Shown here one piece after another: positions 20,259 to 29,228 of a DNA stretch of 64,000 nucleotides. Made by a program: the position numbers and the translations under genes. The notes under the pieces are model-generated. The model was not told the origin of the DNA, made no database searches, and worked only from the letters and a program-made list of their open reading frames with translations. The stretch lies in the NCBI RefSeq assembly GCF_001591265.1, contig NZ_BCUL01000005.1:62001-126000 (forward strand), in the 5' to 3' direction. The first letter of the stretch is position 1; the number at the start of each line of letters is the position of its first letter. This stretch comes from Moraxella atlantae NBRC 14588 (GTDB lineage Bacteria > Pseudomonadota > Gammaproteobacteria > Pseudomonadales > Moraxellaceae).

Positions 20259-20605
20259 ATTGACTTCCTCCCCTCCCTAAAGTGAGGGGATTCCTTCTGC
20301 AAGACGGTGAAGCCCCACCGCAAACCTAAGACAATGGCAACCGCCCGTACGACACACCGTACATCTTAGGTTCTTATTTTAAGCTAATCCTACCGTTAGG
20401 ATTGTCATAGACACGAATTAGCTTAAGTGTGTGTTTGGAAACGTCTTACCAGTTAAGTTACTGCGTACTCGCAATTTAGTCTTAACTTAACTGTGGAATG
20501 TAAGACATTGAATATAGTGAGATGAGTATAGCAAAACTCATCGCATTTAACAATTGCCTTATATCCACCGCCTGAAGTCGCAGGTTTACGGCAACGAATG
20601 ATAAA
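20259..20605 (-). mobile_element. Non-autonomous IS200/IS605-like element, copy 1
   Basis: A 347-bp sequence nearly identical to 29229-29576: I see one substitution (T at about 20375 versus C) and a small block difference near the distal end. No ORF of note. Read on the minus strand it starts after TTTAT, has an end hairpin with loop ACTTCAGG, an internal promoter, a paired CCTAAGA/TCTTAGG section, and ends with a CCCCTC-8-GAGGGG hairpin and GTCAA. These are features of IS200/IS605 right ends and TnpB omega-RNAs. In this copy the distal hairpin stem is broken (CCACCG against CGCAGG), so it may be immobile. Confidence 0.75.
20525..20553 (-). promoter_or_regulatory. Promoter inside element copy 1, reading toward glyA
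   Basis: On the minus strand TTGTTA (20553-20548), 17-nt spacer, TATACT (20530-20525): close to the sigma-70 consensus. The predicted transcript runs through the element and directly into glyA. Confidence 0.6.
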
Positions 20606-20769
20606 TCATTGCTGACCACACCCACCCTTGAGGCTGGCTCAGCGCACATCAATTAAAAAAAATCCGCCTCAAAGTTTAGCATGAATCACCGATTGACGCC
20701 TAGCATAAATCGGCTGATTGGGCGAATTTTATCCATCAATTGGGTGAAGTCAAAAAACCATCCAAACAG
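20606..20769. other. Spacer between element copy 1 and ubiC, with candidate original glyA promoter
   Basis: No gene. On the minus strand TTGACT (20753-20748), 16-nt spacer and TAAAAT (20731-20726) form a plausible sigma-70 promoter, which could be the ancestral glyA promoter now separated from glyA by the element. Confidence 0.4.
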
Positions 20770-21285
20770 CTAAGCATTTGCCGCCAAAAAATCTGCAAAC
20801 GCTGGCAAAAAAGTTTCGCCAATCAGCACGCGCCGCCCTTGCCAGTCATACACGCTGCTGCGCTGCCAGCCTTGTGGCGTGTGCGTCAGCCAGCGTTTTG
20901 CCAACACCGCACCGCCGCGCCCAAACATCACATAGCCTATCGGCGTACCACCAAGCCGCATCAGCTTACGCGCGTCTTTGGTTAAACTGGCAAACGGAAA
21001 CACTGATCGCGCTGCCACCCATGCTTGCGCCGTACCGTCATCGCCCACTTGCCCCATCAGCGTCGCTTCACGCAGCCACGCTGATTGTGCACGTGGTGGC
21101 AAGCCAAGAGCGCGTTTGTCTGCCACGTTAAGCGTTATCCGCCCCTCAAACGTTGGTAGCACCAACAATCGATTGCCCGACAACGCCTCTAACCGCGCGG
21201 TCAAAGAACCATCGGCCGCCAACCAATCTGCCAATACACCTGCTTGCTGCCGACAACGCCGATCTTGTGGGTCTGCTTGCCACAT
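20770..21285 (-). CDS. ubiC: Chorismate pyruvate-lyase family protein
   Basis: 171 residues, near the 165 of E. coli UbiC, which splits chorismate into 4-hydroxybenzoate and pyruvate, the first step of ubiquinone synthesis. Landmarks: WLAADGSLTARLE near residue 21, a LREATLMGQ strand, AWVAARSVFPFASL (the product-site Arg-Ser), LGGTPIGYVMF, and a C-terminal VLIGETFLPAF with the catalytic Glu. Start ATG (21283-21285) directly abuts the stop codon of the upstream gene (21286-21288), so the two are translationally coupled. ubiA, its usual neighbour, is not adjacent. Confidence 0.8.
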   Translation of the reverse strand: MWQADPQDRRCRQQAGVLADWLAADGSLTARLEALSGNRLLVLPTFEGRITLNVADKRALGLPPRAQSAWLREATLMGQVGDDGTAQAWVAARSVFPFASLTKDARKLMRLGGTPIGYVMFGRGGAVLAKRWLTHTPQGWQRSSVYDWQGRRVLIGETFLPAFADFLAANA

Positions 21286-22464
21286 TTAGCCCAATCCTCG
21301 TTTTGCCAGATAATCGGCGTTAAATGGCAAGGCAGTCAGCGCGTCAGCATAATACGCCTGCACCGCTTGCGCCTCTTGTGCACAAAACTGCCGAATCGGC
21401 GTGGCAAAACGCGCGTCGTAAACATGGTGCAACGAGTGCGTCAGCGTTGGCGCAAAGCCACGTATCAGCTTGTGCTCACCTTGCGTGCCAGGATCAAAGC
21501 GCGTCAAACCCTGCGCGATGGCAAATTCAATACCTTGATAATAACACAGCTCAAAATGCAGACTGTCATAATCAGCAAGGCTGCCCCAATAACGCCCATA
21601 CAGCGTGTGTGCATCATACCAAAACAGACTGCTTGCCACGATGTCGCCCGAAGCATCCAAGGCTTGTGCCAGCATTAAATGCGCAGCTTGGCTCTCGGCA
21701 ATTTGCTGAAAAAAATCCAACGTCAAATACGGCTGGCGACCGCGCACCAAATACGTCATAGCATAGCACTGATAAAACGCTTGCCAATCCGCTGCCGTGA
21801 TATCTGCGCCCAATTTACGCCGACATACCAGATTCTGCTTGGCAACTTTGTCGCGCTCAACACGAATTGTTTTGCGGCGTTTGGCGGTCAGTGTCGCCAA
21901 AAATCCTGCAAAATCGGCAAACGGCTGCCCATCGCCATCAAGGTTATGCCACATAAACTGACAGCCCAGCCGCGTGATGACATCGCTATCAGCCTCTTTT
22001 GTCACCTGCCGCATGGTTGCAGGCACAAACAAGCCATGCCAACTTGACGCGGATACCTGCTCTGCCAAATGGGCGATCGCTTGGCTCAATACTTGCCACA
22101 AGGCTACATCTAATACCTCACCGCTTGCCAGCCAAACGCGCTGCCCTGTCACAGGCGTGTAGGGTACACTGGTTACCAATCGCGGATAATATTCTGCACC
22201 ATAGCGCAGATACGCCTCTGCCCACGCATGGTCAAACACGTATTCCCCTTGGTGATGATCTTTGATAAACACTGGCATCACCGCAACCAGTTGTCCTGCA
22301 CGCGATGCCGCAGCATACAGCGGCAACCAACCTGCCTCTGCTCCAATCGCGCCGCTATCGGTCATGGCTTGCCAAAACGCCAACTGCATAAATGGCGTGT
22401 CAGGCGTTTGCCACACGGCTTTATGCTGCCAACTAAAATCGGTATAAAATTCAACATTCCACAT
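21286..22464 (-). CDS. FemAB/GNAT-like N-acyltransferase (COG3146 type)
   Basis: 392 residues. Typical of the COG3146 'peptidoglycan biosynthesis/N-acyltransferase' family: TPFMQLAFWQAM opening, a DHAWAEAYLRYGAEYYPRLVTSVPYTPVTG block (about 78-107), an Arg-rich KRRKTIRVERDK region near 205, and an ELCYYQGIEFAIAQGLTRFDPGTQGEHKLIRGF block near the C-terminus. Folds like two GNAT domains; substrates are unknown for the family and it is not a proven peptidoglycan enzyme. It precedes ubiC without any gap. Confidence 0.82.
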   Translation of the reverse strand: MWNVEFYTDFSWQHKAVWQTPDTPFMQLAFWQAMTDSGAIGAEAGWLPLYAAASRAGQLVAVMPVFIKDHHQGEYVFDHAWAEAYLRYGAEYYPRLVTSVPYTPVTGQRVWLASGEVLDVALWQVLSQAIAHLAEQVSASSWHGLFVPATMRQVTKEADSDVITRLGCQFMWHNLDGDGQPFADFAGFLATLTAKRRKTIRVERDKVAKQNLVCRRKLGADITAADWQAFYQCYAMTYLVRGRQPYLTLDFFQQIAESQAAHLMLAQALDASGDIVASSLFWYDAHTLYGRYWGSLADYDSLHFELCYYQGIEFAIAQGLTRFDPGTQGEHKLIRGFAPTLTHSLHHVYDARFATPIRQFCAQEAQAVQAYYADALTALPFNADYLAKRGLG

Positions 22465-22518
22465 GGTCGTTCGTATTGCCCGTATTTTTTACTGCTTATT
22501 TTTACCTGTATTAAATAG

Positions 22519-22551
22519 CAAAAACCCCCAATCTATGATTGAGGGCTTTGT
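22519..22551 (-). terminator. Terminator of icd
   Basis: On the minus strand GCCCTCAAT, CATAG loop, ATTGGGGG then TTTTTG; 28 nt beyond the icd stop codon and in the divergent direction to nothing else. Confidence 0.8.
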
Positions 22552-22578
22552 CTAAAAATCAATTCAAATCAGCGATTA

Positions 22579-23838
22579 TTAGTCATTCATGTGCTTGATG
22601 ATCGCTTGACCAAACTGTGAACAGCTAAGCAAAACTGCATCTGGCATCAAGCGTTCAAAGTCATAGGTGACCGTTTTGTTTTCAATCGCGCCAGAGATAC
22701 CTTTGATGATCAAGTCTGCTGCTTCTGTCCATCCCATATCACGCAGCATCATTTCAGCCGACAAGATGATAGAACCAGGGTTTACCTTGTCTTGACCAGC
22801 ATATTTTGGTGCGGTACCGTGAGTCGCTTCATACACCGCCACCGAACCACCGATGTTAGCACCTGGTGCGATACCGATACCACCCACTTCTGCTGCCAGC
22901 GCGTCAGAAATGTAATCACCGTTCAAGTTCAACGTTGCGATGACTGAATAGTCTGCTGGACGCATCAAGATTTGTTGCAAGAACGCATCGGCAATCACGT
23001 CTTTGATCACGATGTCTTTGCCAGTTTTTGGGTTCTTCAAGGTCATCCATGGGCCACCGTCTAATAGCTCTGCGCCAAAACGCTCAGCCGCCAGCTCATA
23101 GCCCCACTCTTTGAACGCACCTTCGGTGAACTTCATGATGTTACCTTTGTGCACCAATGTCACGTTTGGCAAATCATTGTCGATCGCGTACTGGATCGCT
23201 TTGCGTACCAAGCGCTGGGTACCTTCTTTTGAAACAGGTTTGACACCGATACCGCAGTTGTCGGGGAAGCGGATTTTGCTGACACCCATTTCTTCTTGCA
23301 AGAATTTAATAACCTTGATGGCCTCTGGGCTGTTGGCTTTCCACTCGATCCCTGCATAAATATCTTCTGAGTTTTCGCGGAAGATCACCATGTTGGTCAA
23401 TTCTGGGTGCTGCACAGGGCTTGGCACACCTTTAAACCAACGTACAGGACGCACACACACGTACAAATCAAGCTCTTGGCGTAGCGCAACGTTTAATGAG
23501 CGAAAACCGCCACCCACAGGCGTGGTCAAAGGGCCTTTAATACTGATGACGTAGTCTTTTAGTACTTCTAAAGTCTCGGCAGGAAAATAGTCGCCGTCAT
23601 AGACTTTTGCAGCTTTTTCGCCGCAGTAGGTTTCCATCCACTCGATTGAGCGCTTGCCATTGTAGGCTTTTTCTACCGCTGCATTGACCACTTTAATCAT
23701 TACAGGTGTGATATCCACCCCAATGCCGTCGCCTTCGATAAATGGAATAATCGGACGGTCAGGTACGTTTAATGACAAATCAGCATTGACGGTAATTTTT
23801 TCGCCGTCACGTGGGACGATGACCTTATCGTATGACAT
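22579..23838 (-). CDS. icd: NADP-dependent isocitrate dehydrogenase (E. coli type)
   Basis: TCA-cycle enzyme that oxidatively decarboxylates isocitrate to 2-oxoglutarate. 419 residues, homodimeric type. Motifs: [13 protein letters not shown] near 33, [17 protein letters not shown] near 112 (contains the Ser that AceK phosphorylates in E. coli), [13 protein letters not shown] around 154, and [26 protein letters not shown] near 310. The N-terminal Met-Ser-Tyr-Asp-Lys-Val start is preceded by AAGGAG (on the minus strand). Monocistronic with its own terminator. Regulation by phosphorylation is plausible but no aceK is in the window. Confidence 0.97.
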   Translation of the reverse strand: MSYDKVIVPRDGEKITVNADLSLNVPDRPIIPFIEGDGIGVDITPVMIKVVNAAVEKAYNGKRSIEWMETYCGEKAAKVYDGDYFPAETLEVLKDYVISIKGPLTTPVGGGFRSLNVALRQELDLYVCVRPVRWFKGVPSPVQHPELTNMVIFRENSEDIYAGIEWKANSPEAIKVIKFLQEEMGVSKIRFPDNCGIGVKPVSKEGTQRLVRKAIQYAIDNDLPNVTLVHKGNIMKFTEGAFKEWGYELAAERFGAELLDGGPWMTLKNPKTGKDIVIKDVIADAFLQQILMRPADYSVIATLNLNGDYISDALAAEVGGIGIAPGANIGGSVAVYEATHGTAPKYAGQDKVNPGSIILSAEMMLRDMGWTEAADLIIKGISGAIENKTVTYDFERLMPDAVLLSCSQFGQAIIKHMND

Positions 23839-24055
23839 AGGGATGAACTCCTTGATTTAATTGCAAAAATCTGCTGAAATAATCGCAAAATTTAAAAATA
23901 TAAAGATAAAACCGCTAAATTTGGGCAAAATGAATTGGCGATATTCTACACAAGCCTGTACTGACACCACAATTTTTCTAGAAAATAAAATCATCTAAGG
24001 TATTTACTAAATAAATACCATAATCATTTAGCTAAATTTTTGCCATTGAGTACCC

Positions 24056-24832
24056 ATGCCACTGACCCAAAAACCAGCCGATTTATCTGTGCCCAAATTG
24101 GTGCTATTTAACAAGCCATTTGGGGTATTAAGCCAATTTCGTGCGGATGGCAACAATAACTTTGCCACGCTTGCCGATTATATCCACGACAAAAGCCTGC
24201 GTGTGGCAGGGCGTTTGGATGCGACCTCTGAGGGCTTGCTACTGCTGACCAATGATGGGCAACTCAACGAGCTACTGACCGCACCACCTGCCGTGCTACA
24301 AGCCAAAGGCATAACCAAACAACACGGCAAGACTTATTGGGTGCAGCTTGACGGCATGGCGACTGACGAGCAAATTGCAGCGTTGCAAGCAGGCGTACTG
24401 CTCAAAGACGGCATGACTTTGCCTGCGTACGTTGAACGCCTTGACGCTGCCAATATCGCTACCCAGCTGTGGCAAGCACCACCACAAATTGCTTATCGCC
24501 GTATCACCAGTTGGCTTGCAATCACGATTTTTGAAGGCAAAAATCGGCAAGTTCGTCGTATGACCGCGCATGTCGGGTTACCGTGCTTGCGCTTGGTGCG
24601 TGTGGCATCAAGTGGCTTTAGTGTTGAGGGCTTGGCGATAGGCGCGCAACGTGACGTAAAGTTAAGCAATGCGATGCTACAAAGCTTGGGATGGCAGGCA
24701 TCGTTGGTTCCACTTCAATTATATAAACAGCTATCTAACGCACGCAAACCCCACACGGGTAGACCAAGTCACAATAGATCCAATAAAAACAAATCATACC
24801 AAACACACCACAACAAAAAGCCTCAGCGTTAG
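24056..24832 (+). CDS. rluE: 23S rRNA pseudouridine synthase, RluE/RsuA family
   Basis: 258 residues with the catalytic motif GRLDATSEGLLLLTNDG (about 47-63; Asp is the nucleophile) and the C-terminal EGKNRQVRRMTAHVGLPCLRLVR block. An N-terminal S4 domain, found in RluB/RsuA, is missing, which fits RluE (modifies U2457 in E. coli 23S rRNA). The last about 40 residues are a basic, Asn/Lys/His-rich tail not needed for the fold. The stop codon lies inside the loop of the following terminator hairpin. Confidence 0.85.
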   Translation: MPLTQKPADLSVPKLVLFNKPFGVLSQFRADGNNNFATLADYIHDKSLRVAGRLDATSEGLLLLTNDGQLNELLTAPPAVLQAKGITKQHGKTYWVQLDGMATDEQIAALQAGVLLKDGMTLPAYVERLDAANIATQLWQAPPQIAYRRITSWLAITIFEGKNRQVRRMTAHVGLPCLRLVRVASSGFSVEGLAIGAQRDVKLSNAMLQSLGWQASLVPLQLYKQLSNARKPHTGRPSHNRSNKNKSYQTHHNKKPQR

Positions 24833-24846
24833 GCTGAGGCTTTTGA
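24815..24846. terminator. Terminator overlapping the rluE-like stop codon
   Basis: AAAAAGCCTCAGC / GCTGAGGCTTTT inverted repeat with TTAG-type loop; the TAG stop (24830-24832) is in the loop. Serves both convergent genes. Confidence 0.85.
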
Positions 24847-24893
24847 TTATTCAATCATTAAACTATATGTGTTAAATGCACTGAATCCTACAA

Positions 24894-25544
24894 TTAATTT
24901 TGTGGTGCGTTGATGGTGATTTCTACGCGGCGGTTTTGCATACGACCTGCTTCGGTTGAGTTATCAGCGATTGGTTGGCTGATACCGTAGCCGACGGCTT
25001 GAATACGGTTACTTGCCACACCGCGCTGCGCCAGGTATTGTGCTACCGCGTTTGCACGGTTTTGTGATAGCTGTTGGTTGAAACTTGGGTTACCTTCTGC
25101 TGAAGCGTGACCTTTTACGGTTACTGTGGTGCGGTTATACTCTGCCAAGGTGCCTGCCACTTTATCCAGTGTGTTATAAAACTGTGGCATGATGTTTGAT
25201 TGTGCTTTATTAAAGGTAATTGCTTCTGGCATTACCATGTTGATGTTGTTGGTATTTGGATCGCGTGTTACCGTGATACCTGTACCTGCTGTTTGTTGGC
25301 GTAGCTTGGCTTCTTGCTGCTCCATGTAATAGCCAATACCTGAACCCAATACCGCACCAATCGCCGCATCACGACCTGTTTTGTCGCCCCCTGTCGCTTT
25401 TGAAATCGCAGCACCTGCTGCCGCACCCAACAAGCCACCAGTTGCCGTCTTATTCATCGATTGTTGCCCAGTGTTTGGGTCAGTGGCACATCCTGTGACC
25501 AAAATTGCTGATGCTAAACCTGCTGTCAAAAGTTGTTTACGCAT
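24894..25544 (-). CDS. OmpA-domain outer-membrane lipoprotein
   Basis: 216 residues. A lipoprotein signal peptide ends in ILVTG-Cys (about residue 19). Next comes a glycine-zipper segment (ATGGLLGAAAGAAISKATGG ... GAVLGSGIGYYMEQQ, about 33-75) and a C-terminal OmpA-like peptidoglycan-binding domain (VKGHASAEGN, NRANAVAQYLAQRGV, NRRVEI; about 100-214). This is the YfiB/YiaD-type architecture, anchoring the outer membrane to murein. The longer frame begins at 25586; the ATG at 25544 has GGAG 6 nt upstream and starts the signal peptide. Confidence 0.88.
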   Translation of the reverse strand: MRKQLLTAGLASAILVTGCATDPNTGQQSMNKTATGGLLGAAAGAAISKATGGDKTGRDAAIGAVLGSGIGYYMEQQEAKLRQQTAGTGITVTRDPNTNNINMVMPEAITFNKAQSNIMPQFYNTLDKVAGTLAEYNRTTVTVKGHASAEGNPSFNQQLSQNRANAVAQYLAQRGVASNRIQAVGYGISQPIADNSTEAGRMQNRRVEITINAPQN

Positions 25545-25885
25545 TGTGTTCTCCAAAAATTGATTGTCAGGCGTGTGATACGCCAAATTATTGCATAATC
25601 GTTCGCTAGATTGAGTTAGCTAAAACAGTTGGATTTATTATGCCGTAAAATCATCAGTTCTATGTAATAAATTGTCAGATTGCTGTAAGACGTTGTTTAA
25701 CTTTTTTACTATTTAAAAATCCATGAAATCTGGTTAAATCGCAAGACCTCAGCCGTTTTTAACCAAATTTTCATGCGTATTGTGTCAAATTTGCGCTATG
25801 ATAGACTAAAAAAGCCGACCAGCAAATTCATTGTGCTTACCACATTTAACCTAGGATTTGATCTGACACAATATTGGGCAACCCC
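25545..25885. other. Divergent intergenic region, OmpA-lipoprotein / acyltransferase
   Basis: 341 bp, AT-rich, no supported gene. Presumably carries both promoters. No hairpin of note seen. Confidence 0.45.
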
Positions 25886-26890
25886 ATGACACCACGCAAT
25901 CACACCTTCAATCACACCTTAAAGAAAACCCCAACCAATCCACACCCCAATCCGATTTATCGCCGACTTGCCAAATTACGCGATCAATCGTCTGTGCTTG
26001 GGCAAGCGGCAACCTTTGGCGCGACGACAGGCACGATTTTAGGCAATTCTTTGCTATTTGGTGCACCGTTGTTGGCAGCAGGTGCGCTTAAAACCTTGAC
26101 AGGCAATCCACGCGCTGACAAAACCGTGCTAAATATCGCCGAACATTGGATTACCACCAACAATTATTTGATTAACCACTTGTTACCCAATATTGATTTA
26201 CGCGTCAATCTGCCTGCCAATTTGTCACCAACGGGGCGTTATATTTTGCTGTGCAACCACCAATCATGGGTCGATACTTCGGTGATTCAGTACATCGGGC
26301 AAGACCGCCTACCGCTGACGCGCTTTTTTGCCAAGCATGAATTGCTGTATATTCCGATTGTTGGGCAGGCGTTTTATTTTTTGGATTTTCCGATGATGAA
26401 ACGCTATTCTAAAGAAGAAATTGCCAAAAACCCCACTCTCAAAAACCGCGATATTGAAGAAGCGCGCCGTGCCTGCCAACAGCTTGCCAACAAGCCGTTT
26501 ACTTTACTCAATTTCGTTGAAGGGACGCGCTTTACCCAACAAAAACGTGACGCGCAGCAGTCGCCATATGCACATTTGCTCAAACCCAAAGCAGGTGGCT
26601 TAGCGTTGGCATTGGCGGCACTCGGTGAGCAGTTAGACGGGATTTTGGATGTTACCATCGTCTATCCCGATGGTGTACCGCTGTACCGTGACTTGTGGCA
26701 GGGCAACATTCGCCAACTGGGTGTGGATATGCGGTTTGTTGATTTGCCGCGTGAGTTGCTGAACAATCTGATTGCAGGCAAGTTCAATGATGACGTGGCA
26801 ACCAAACAGGCAATGTTTGACTGGTTGGATAACATTTGGCAACAAAAAGATGTACGTATTGAGCAAATGCTAGCGGATTTTGCCCAATAG
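25886..26890 (+). CDS. 1-acyl-glycerol-3-phosphate acyltransferase family protein (YihG-like)
   Basis: 334 residues. Acyltransferase block I NHQSWVD (NHxxxxD; about residue 122), block II near FFAKHELLYIPIVGQAFYFLDFPMMKR, and block III FVEGTRF. An N-terminal hydrophobic segment (GTILGNSLLFGAPLLAAGAL) anchors it in the inner membrane. YihG in E. coli is a secondary lysophosphatidate acyltransferase that adjusts acyl composition. ATG at 25886 is used; a TTG 12 nt earlier is possible. The extreme N-terminus holds a 12-bp in-frame repeat (Asn-His-Thr twice). Confidence 0.86.
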   Translation: MTPRNHTFNHTLKKTPTNPHPNPIYRRLAKLRDQSSVLGQAATFGATTGTILGNSLLFGAPLLAAGALKTLTGNPRADKTVLNIAEHWITTNNYLINHLLPNIDLRVNLPANLSPTGRYILLCNHQSWVDTSVIQYIGQDRLPLTRFFAKHELLYIPIVGQAFYFLDFPMMKRYSKEEIAKNPTLKNRDIEEARRACQQLANKPFTLLNFVEGTRFTQQKRDAQQSPYAHLLKPKAGGLALALAALGEQLDGILDVTIVYPDGVPLYRDLWQGNIRQLGVDMRFVDLPRELLNNLIAGKFNDDVATKQAMFDWLDNIWQQKDVRIEQMLADFAQ

Positions 26891-27093
26891 TTTTTGGGCA
26901 ACAGGCACAGCAGCAAATTTTTGCTCACGCCAAACGCTATACTGTGTTGTTGTTTGGCACAAACCTTGCTAACATAAACCTTTGTTTATTGATTTAAGCA
27001 ATTTGTCGATCTACACAGCGAGCCAAACGCTACCCATCTAACCAAACACAACCCAGTCAAACACGAACCTATCAAATACAACCAAGAACGACC

Positions 27094-27909
27094 ATGTCAG
27101 CTAACCTAACTACCTCAGAACCCACCACAAATTCACCCACTAGCGTACGCCTGACAGGGCGCATGTTAAATTTTATGCGCTTGTCTATCAGCGGTGAGGA
27201 TGTGCCTGCAATTTTGGCACAAGTTGCCGACAAATTTACTCGCTTACCCAAAGACGGTATGCCCGTGGTGTTGGCATGTCAAGAGGTGTTGGATTTAGCC
27301 GCACTACAACAAGGCTTGTGGGAGCTAGGCTTGCAACCGATTGGCATGATCACAGGTGTATTAGATGAACAAGCGCGTGCACTAAATTTGGCAATTTTTC
27401 CTGCCGATGGCAAGCGCATTGACGGGCGAGCGGTGACCAAAACCGCTGTCCCTACTGCGTCCGAGCAACCTATTCAGGCTACTGCACCTACCACCTCTGC
27501 CAGTGCGCCGAGCCAATCCACCAGCCTGCCCGATGCTGATGACGCAGAACCCGTTTTGTCACCACAAGCAGCGTTCAAACCACGGCTACATCGGCAAATT
27601 TTGCGCTCAGGGCAAAGCTTGTCGCATTTAGGCGGAGATTTAATTTTGACCGAAAGCGTCAATGCAGGTGCAGAGGCGATTACCGATTGTAATTTGCATG
27701 TGTACGGCAAGGGCGAAGGACGCTTGGTGGCAGGCGCAACGGGTGACATGAACGCCAAGATTTTTTGCTTGCGCTTTAATCCGTCGTTGGTATCAGTGGC
27801 AGGTACGTATTGCCTAAAAGAAAATATCCCTGCCGAATACCTCAACCAAGCGGTGATCGTTAGCTATCAAGAGCCTGTTGGCTTGGTGTTTAACTTGATG
27901 AACCCTTGA
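27094..27909 (+). CDS. minC: Septum-site determining protein MinC
   Basis: Inhibitor of FtsZ assembly. 271 residues. N-terminal domain (about 15-105) with LARLPKDG-type and GLQPIGMITG segments, then a Thr/Ser/Pro-rich linker (about 115-160). The C-terminal beta-helix domain (162-271) has the HRQILRSGQSL and GDLILTESVNAGAEAITDCNLHVYGKGEGRLVAGATGD signature, where MinD binds. First gene of minCDE; minD follows after 170 bp, which is a wide gap for this operon. Confidence 0.93.
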   Translation: MSANLTTSEPTTNSPTSVRLTGRMLNFMRLSISGEDVPAILAQVADKFTRLPKDGMPVVLACQEVLDLAALQQGLWELGLQPIGMITGVLDEQARALNLAIFPADGKRIDGRAVTKTAVPTASEQPIQATAPTTSASAPSQSTSLPDADDAEPVLSPQAAFKPRLHRQILRSGQSLSHLGGDLILTESVNAGAEAITDCNLHVYGKGEGRLVAGATGDMNAKIFCLRFNPSLVSVAGTYCLKENIPAEYLNQAVIVSYQEPVGLVFNLMNP

Positions 27910-27950
27910 TGCCATTTTTGGCACAATCTTTTTGATTGATAGACTTATTT

Positions 27951-27979
27951 TTGTCATAAAATTTGTGCTAAACTAATCT
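27951..27979 (+). promoter_or_regulatory. Candidate internal promoter upstream of minD
   Basis: TTGTCA (27951-27956), 17-nt spacer, TAATCT (27974-27979), about 100 nt before the minD GTG. Could allow minDE to be expressed apart from minC. Weak -10 match, so tentative. Confidence 0.35.
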
Positions 27980-28079
27980 AATTTAACCGTTTTTTGGCAA
28001 AAACTGGATGAATCTTTATCCAGCTAGCCATCAAACGCTGAGTACAAGCAACTGTAATAAATCGTTAGGAGTGTGCCAA

Positions 28080-28889
28080 GTGGCAAAAATTGTTGTGGTA
28101 ACGTCTGGTAAAGGGGGTGTGGGCAAAACCACAACCAGCGCGTCTTTTGCCACGGGATTGGCGTTACGCGGTTACAAAACCGTGGTAATTGACTTTGACG
28201 TGGGCTTGCGTAACCTTGATTTGATCATGGGCTGTGAAAACCGTATTGTGTATGACTTTGTCGATGTCATCTCGGGCAACGCGCGTCTGTCGCAAGCCTT
28301 GGTTAAGGACAAAGCCCTACCCAATTTGTTTATTTTGCCTGCCAGCCAAACGCGTGACAAAGACGCGCTGACTGACGAAGGTGTGGCAGAAGTCATGGAA
28401 GAGCTGACCAAGCAATTTGATTTTATCATTTGTGACTCGCCTGCAGGTATTGAGCGCGGCGCGCAGCTTGCCATGTATCATGCCGATGAGGCCCTGATCG
28501 TCACCAACCCTGAGATCTCTTCGGTGCGTGACTCTGACCGCATCATCGGTATTTTGCAAAGCCGTACCAAAAAAGTCGAGCAAGGCAGCTCGGTGCGTGA
28601 GCATCTAGTCATCAACCGCTACAACGCCGAACGCGCCGAACGTGGTGAGATGATGGATATCAACAGCATTTCTAATGACATCCTAAAAGTGCCATTGATC
28701 GCGGTGATCCCTGAGAGCAACAGCGTGCTTGAAGCATCTAACCAAGGCGAGCCTGTGATTTTGGACAAAAATTCTGTCGCTGGGCAATGCTATGATGACA
28801 TGGTGGCGCGGTTTTTGGGCGAAGAGCGTCCCTATCGCCACATCGATGTCAAGAAAAAAAGCTTCCTACAACGTTGGTTTGGAGGCTAA
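28080..28889 (+). CDS. minD: Septum-site determining ATPase MinD, GTG start
   Basis: Membrane-cycling ParA-type ATPase that recruits MinC and oscillates with MinE. 269 residues; deviant Walker A KGGVGKTT (about residue 11), DFDVGLRNLDLIMG switch, CDSPAGIE Walker B, and a C-terminal amphipathic membrane-targeting helix KKKSFLQRWFGG. The frame is open farther upstream, but GTG at 28080 begins exactly at AKIVVVTSGKGG and has AGGAG 8 nt upstream. Confidence 0.97.
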   Translation: MAKIVVVTSGKGGVGKTTTSASFATGLALRGYKTVVIDFDVGLRNLDLIMGCENRIVYDFVDVISGNARLSQALVKDKALPNLFILPASQTRDKDALTDEGVAEVMEELTKQFDFIICDSPAGIERGAQLAMYHADEALIVTNPEISSVRDSDRIIGILQSRTKKVEQGSSVREHLVINRYNAERAERGEMMDINSISNDILKVPLIAVIPESNSVLEASNQGEPVILDKNSVAGQCYDDMVARFLGEERPYRHIDVKKKSFLQRWFGG

Positions 28890-28892
28890 ACG

Positions 28893-29168
28893 ATGAAAAA
28901 AGGATTTTGGAGTAGCCTATTTGGCGGTGAGCAAAAATCAAGCAGCGCTAACATGGCAGCAGAGCGGCTTAAAGTCATCGTTGCCAGTGAAAACCGCTTA
29001 CACAATCGCCTCACGCCAGAACGCATTGAAAAAATGAAACGTGAGATTTTGGCCGTGGTCAATACTTACGTAACAGGCGTACAGGTGGATGATGTCAATA
29101 TCAACCACCACACCGAAGCCAATATGGAAGTGCTTGAGATGAACATCAACCTACCTGAGCGGCGTTGA
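28893..29168 (+). CDS. minE: Cell division topological specificity factor MinE
   Basis: 91 residues. N-terminal amphipathic/anti-MinCD segment with [21 protein letters not shown], then the topological-specificity domain ending in [12 protein letters not shown]. Stimulates MinD ATPase and drives pole-to-pole oscillation. It starts 3 nt after minD with GGAGG inside the minD end, so translation is coupled. Confidence 0.96.
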   Translation: MKKGFWSSLFGGEQKSSSANMAAERLKVIVASENRLHNRLTPERIEKMKREILAVVNTYVTGVQVDDVNINHHTEANMEVLEMNINLPERR

Positions 29169-29190
29169 TAGCTGGTTTGGATGATGATCT

Positions 29191-29224
29191 AACAAGCCCC
29201 TTTTTTAAAAGGGCTTGTTTATTT
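29191..29224 (+). terminator. Terminator after minE
   Basis: AACAAGCCC...GGGCTTGTT stem with a bulge and T-rich 3' side; the transposable element copy 2 begins just beyond. Confidence 0.75.
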
Positions 29225-29228
29225 TGCC

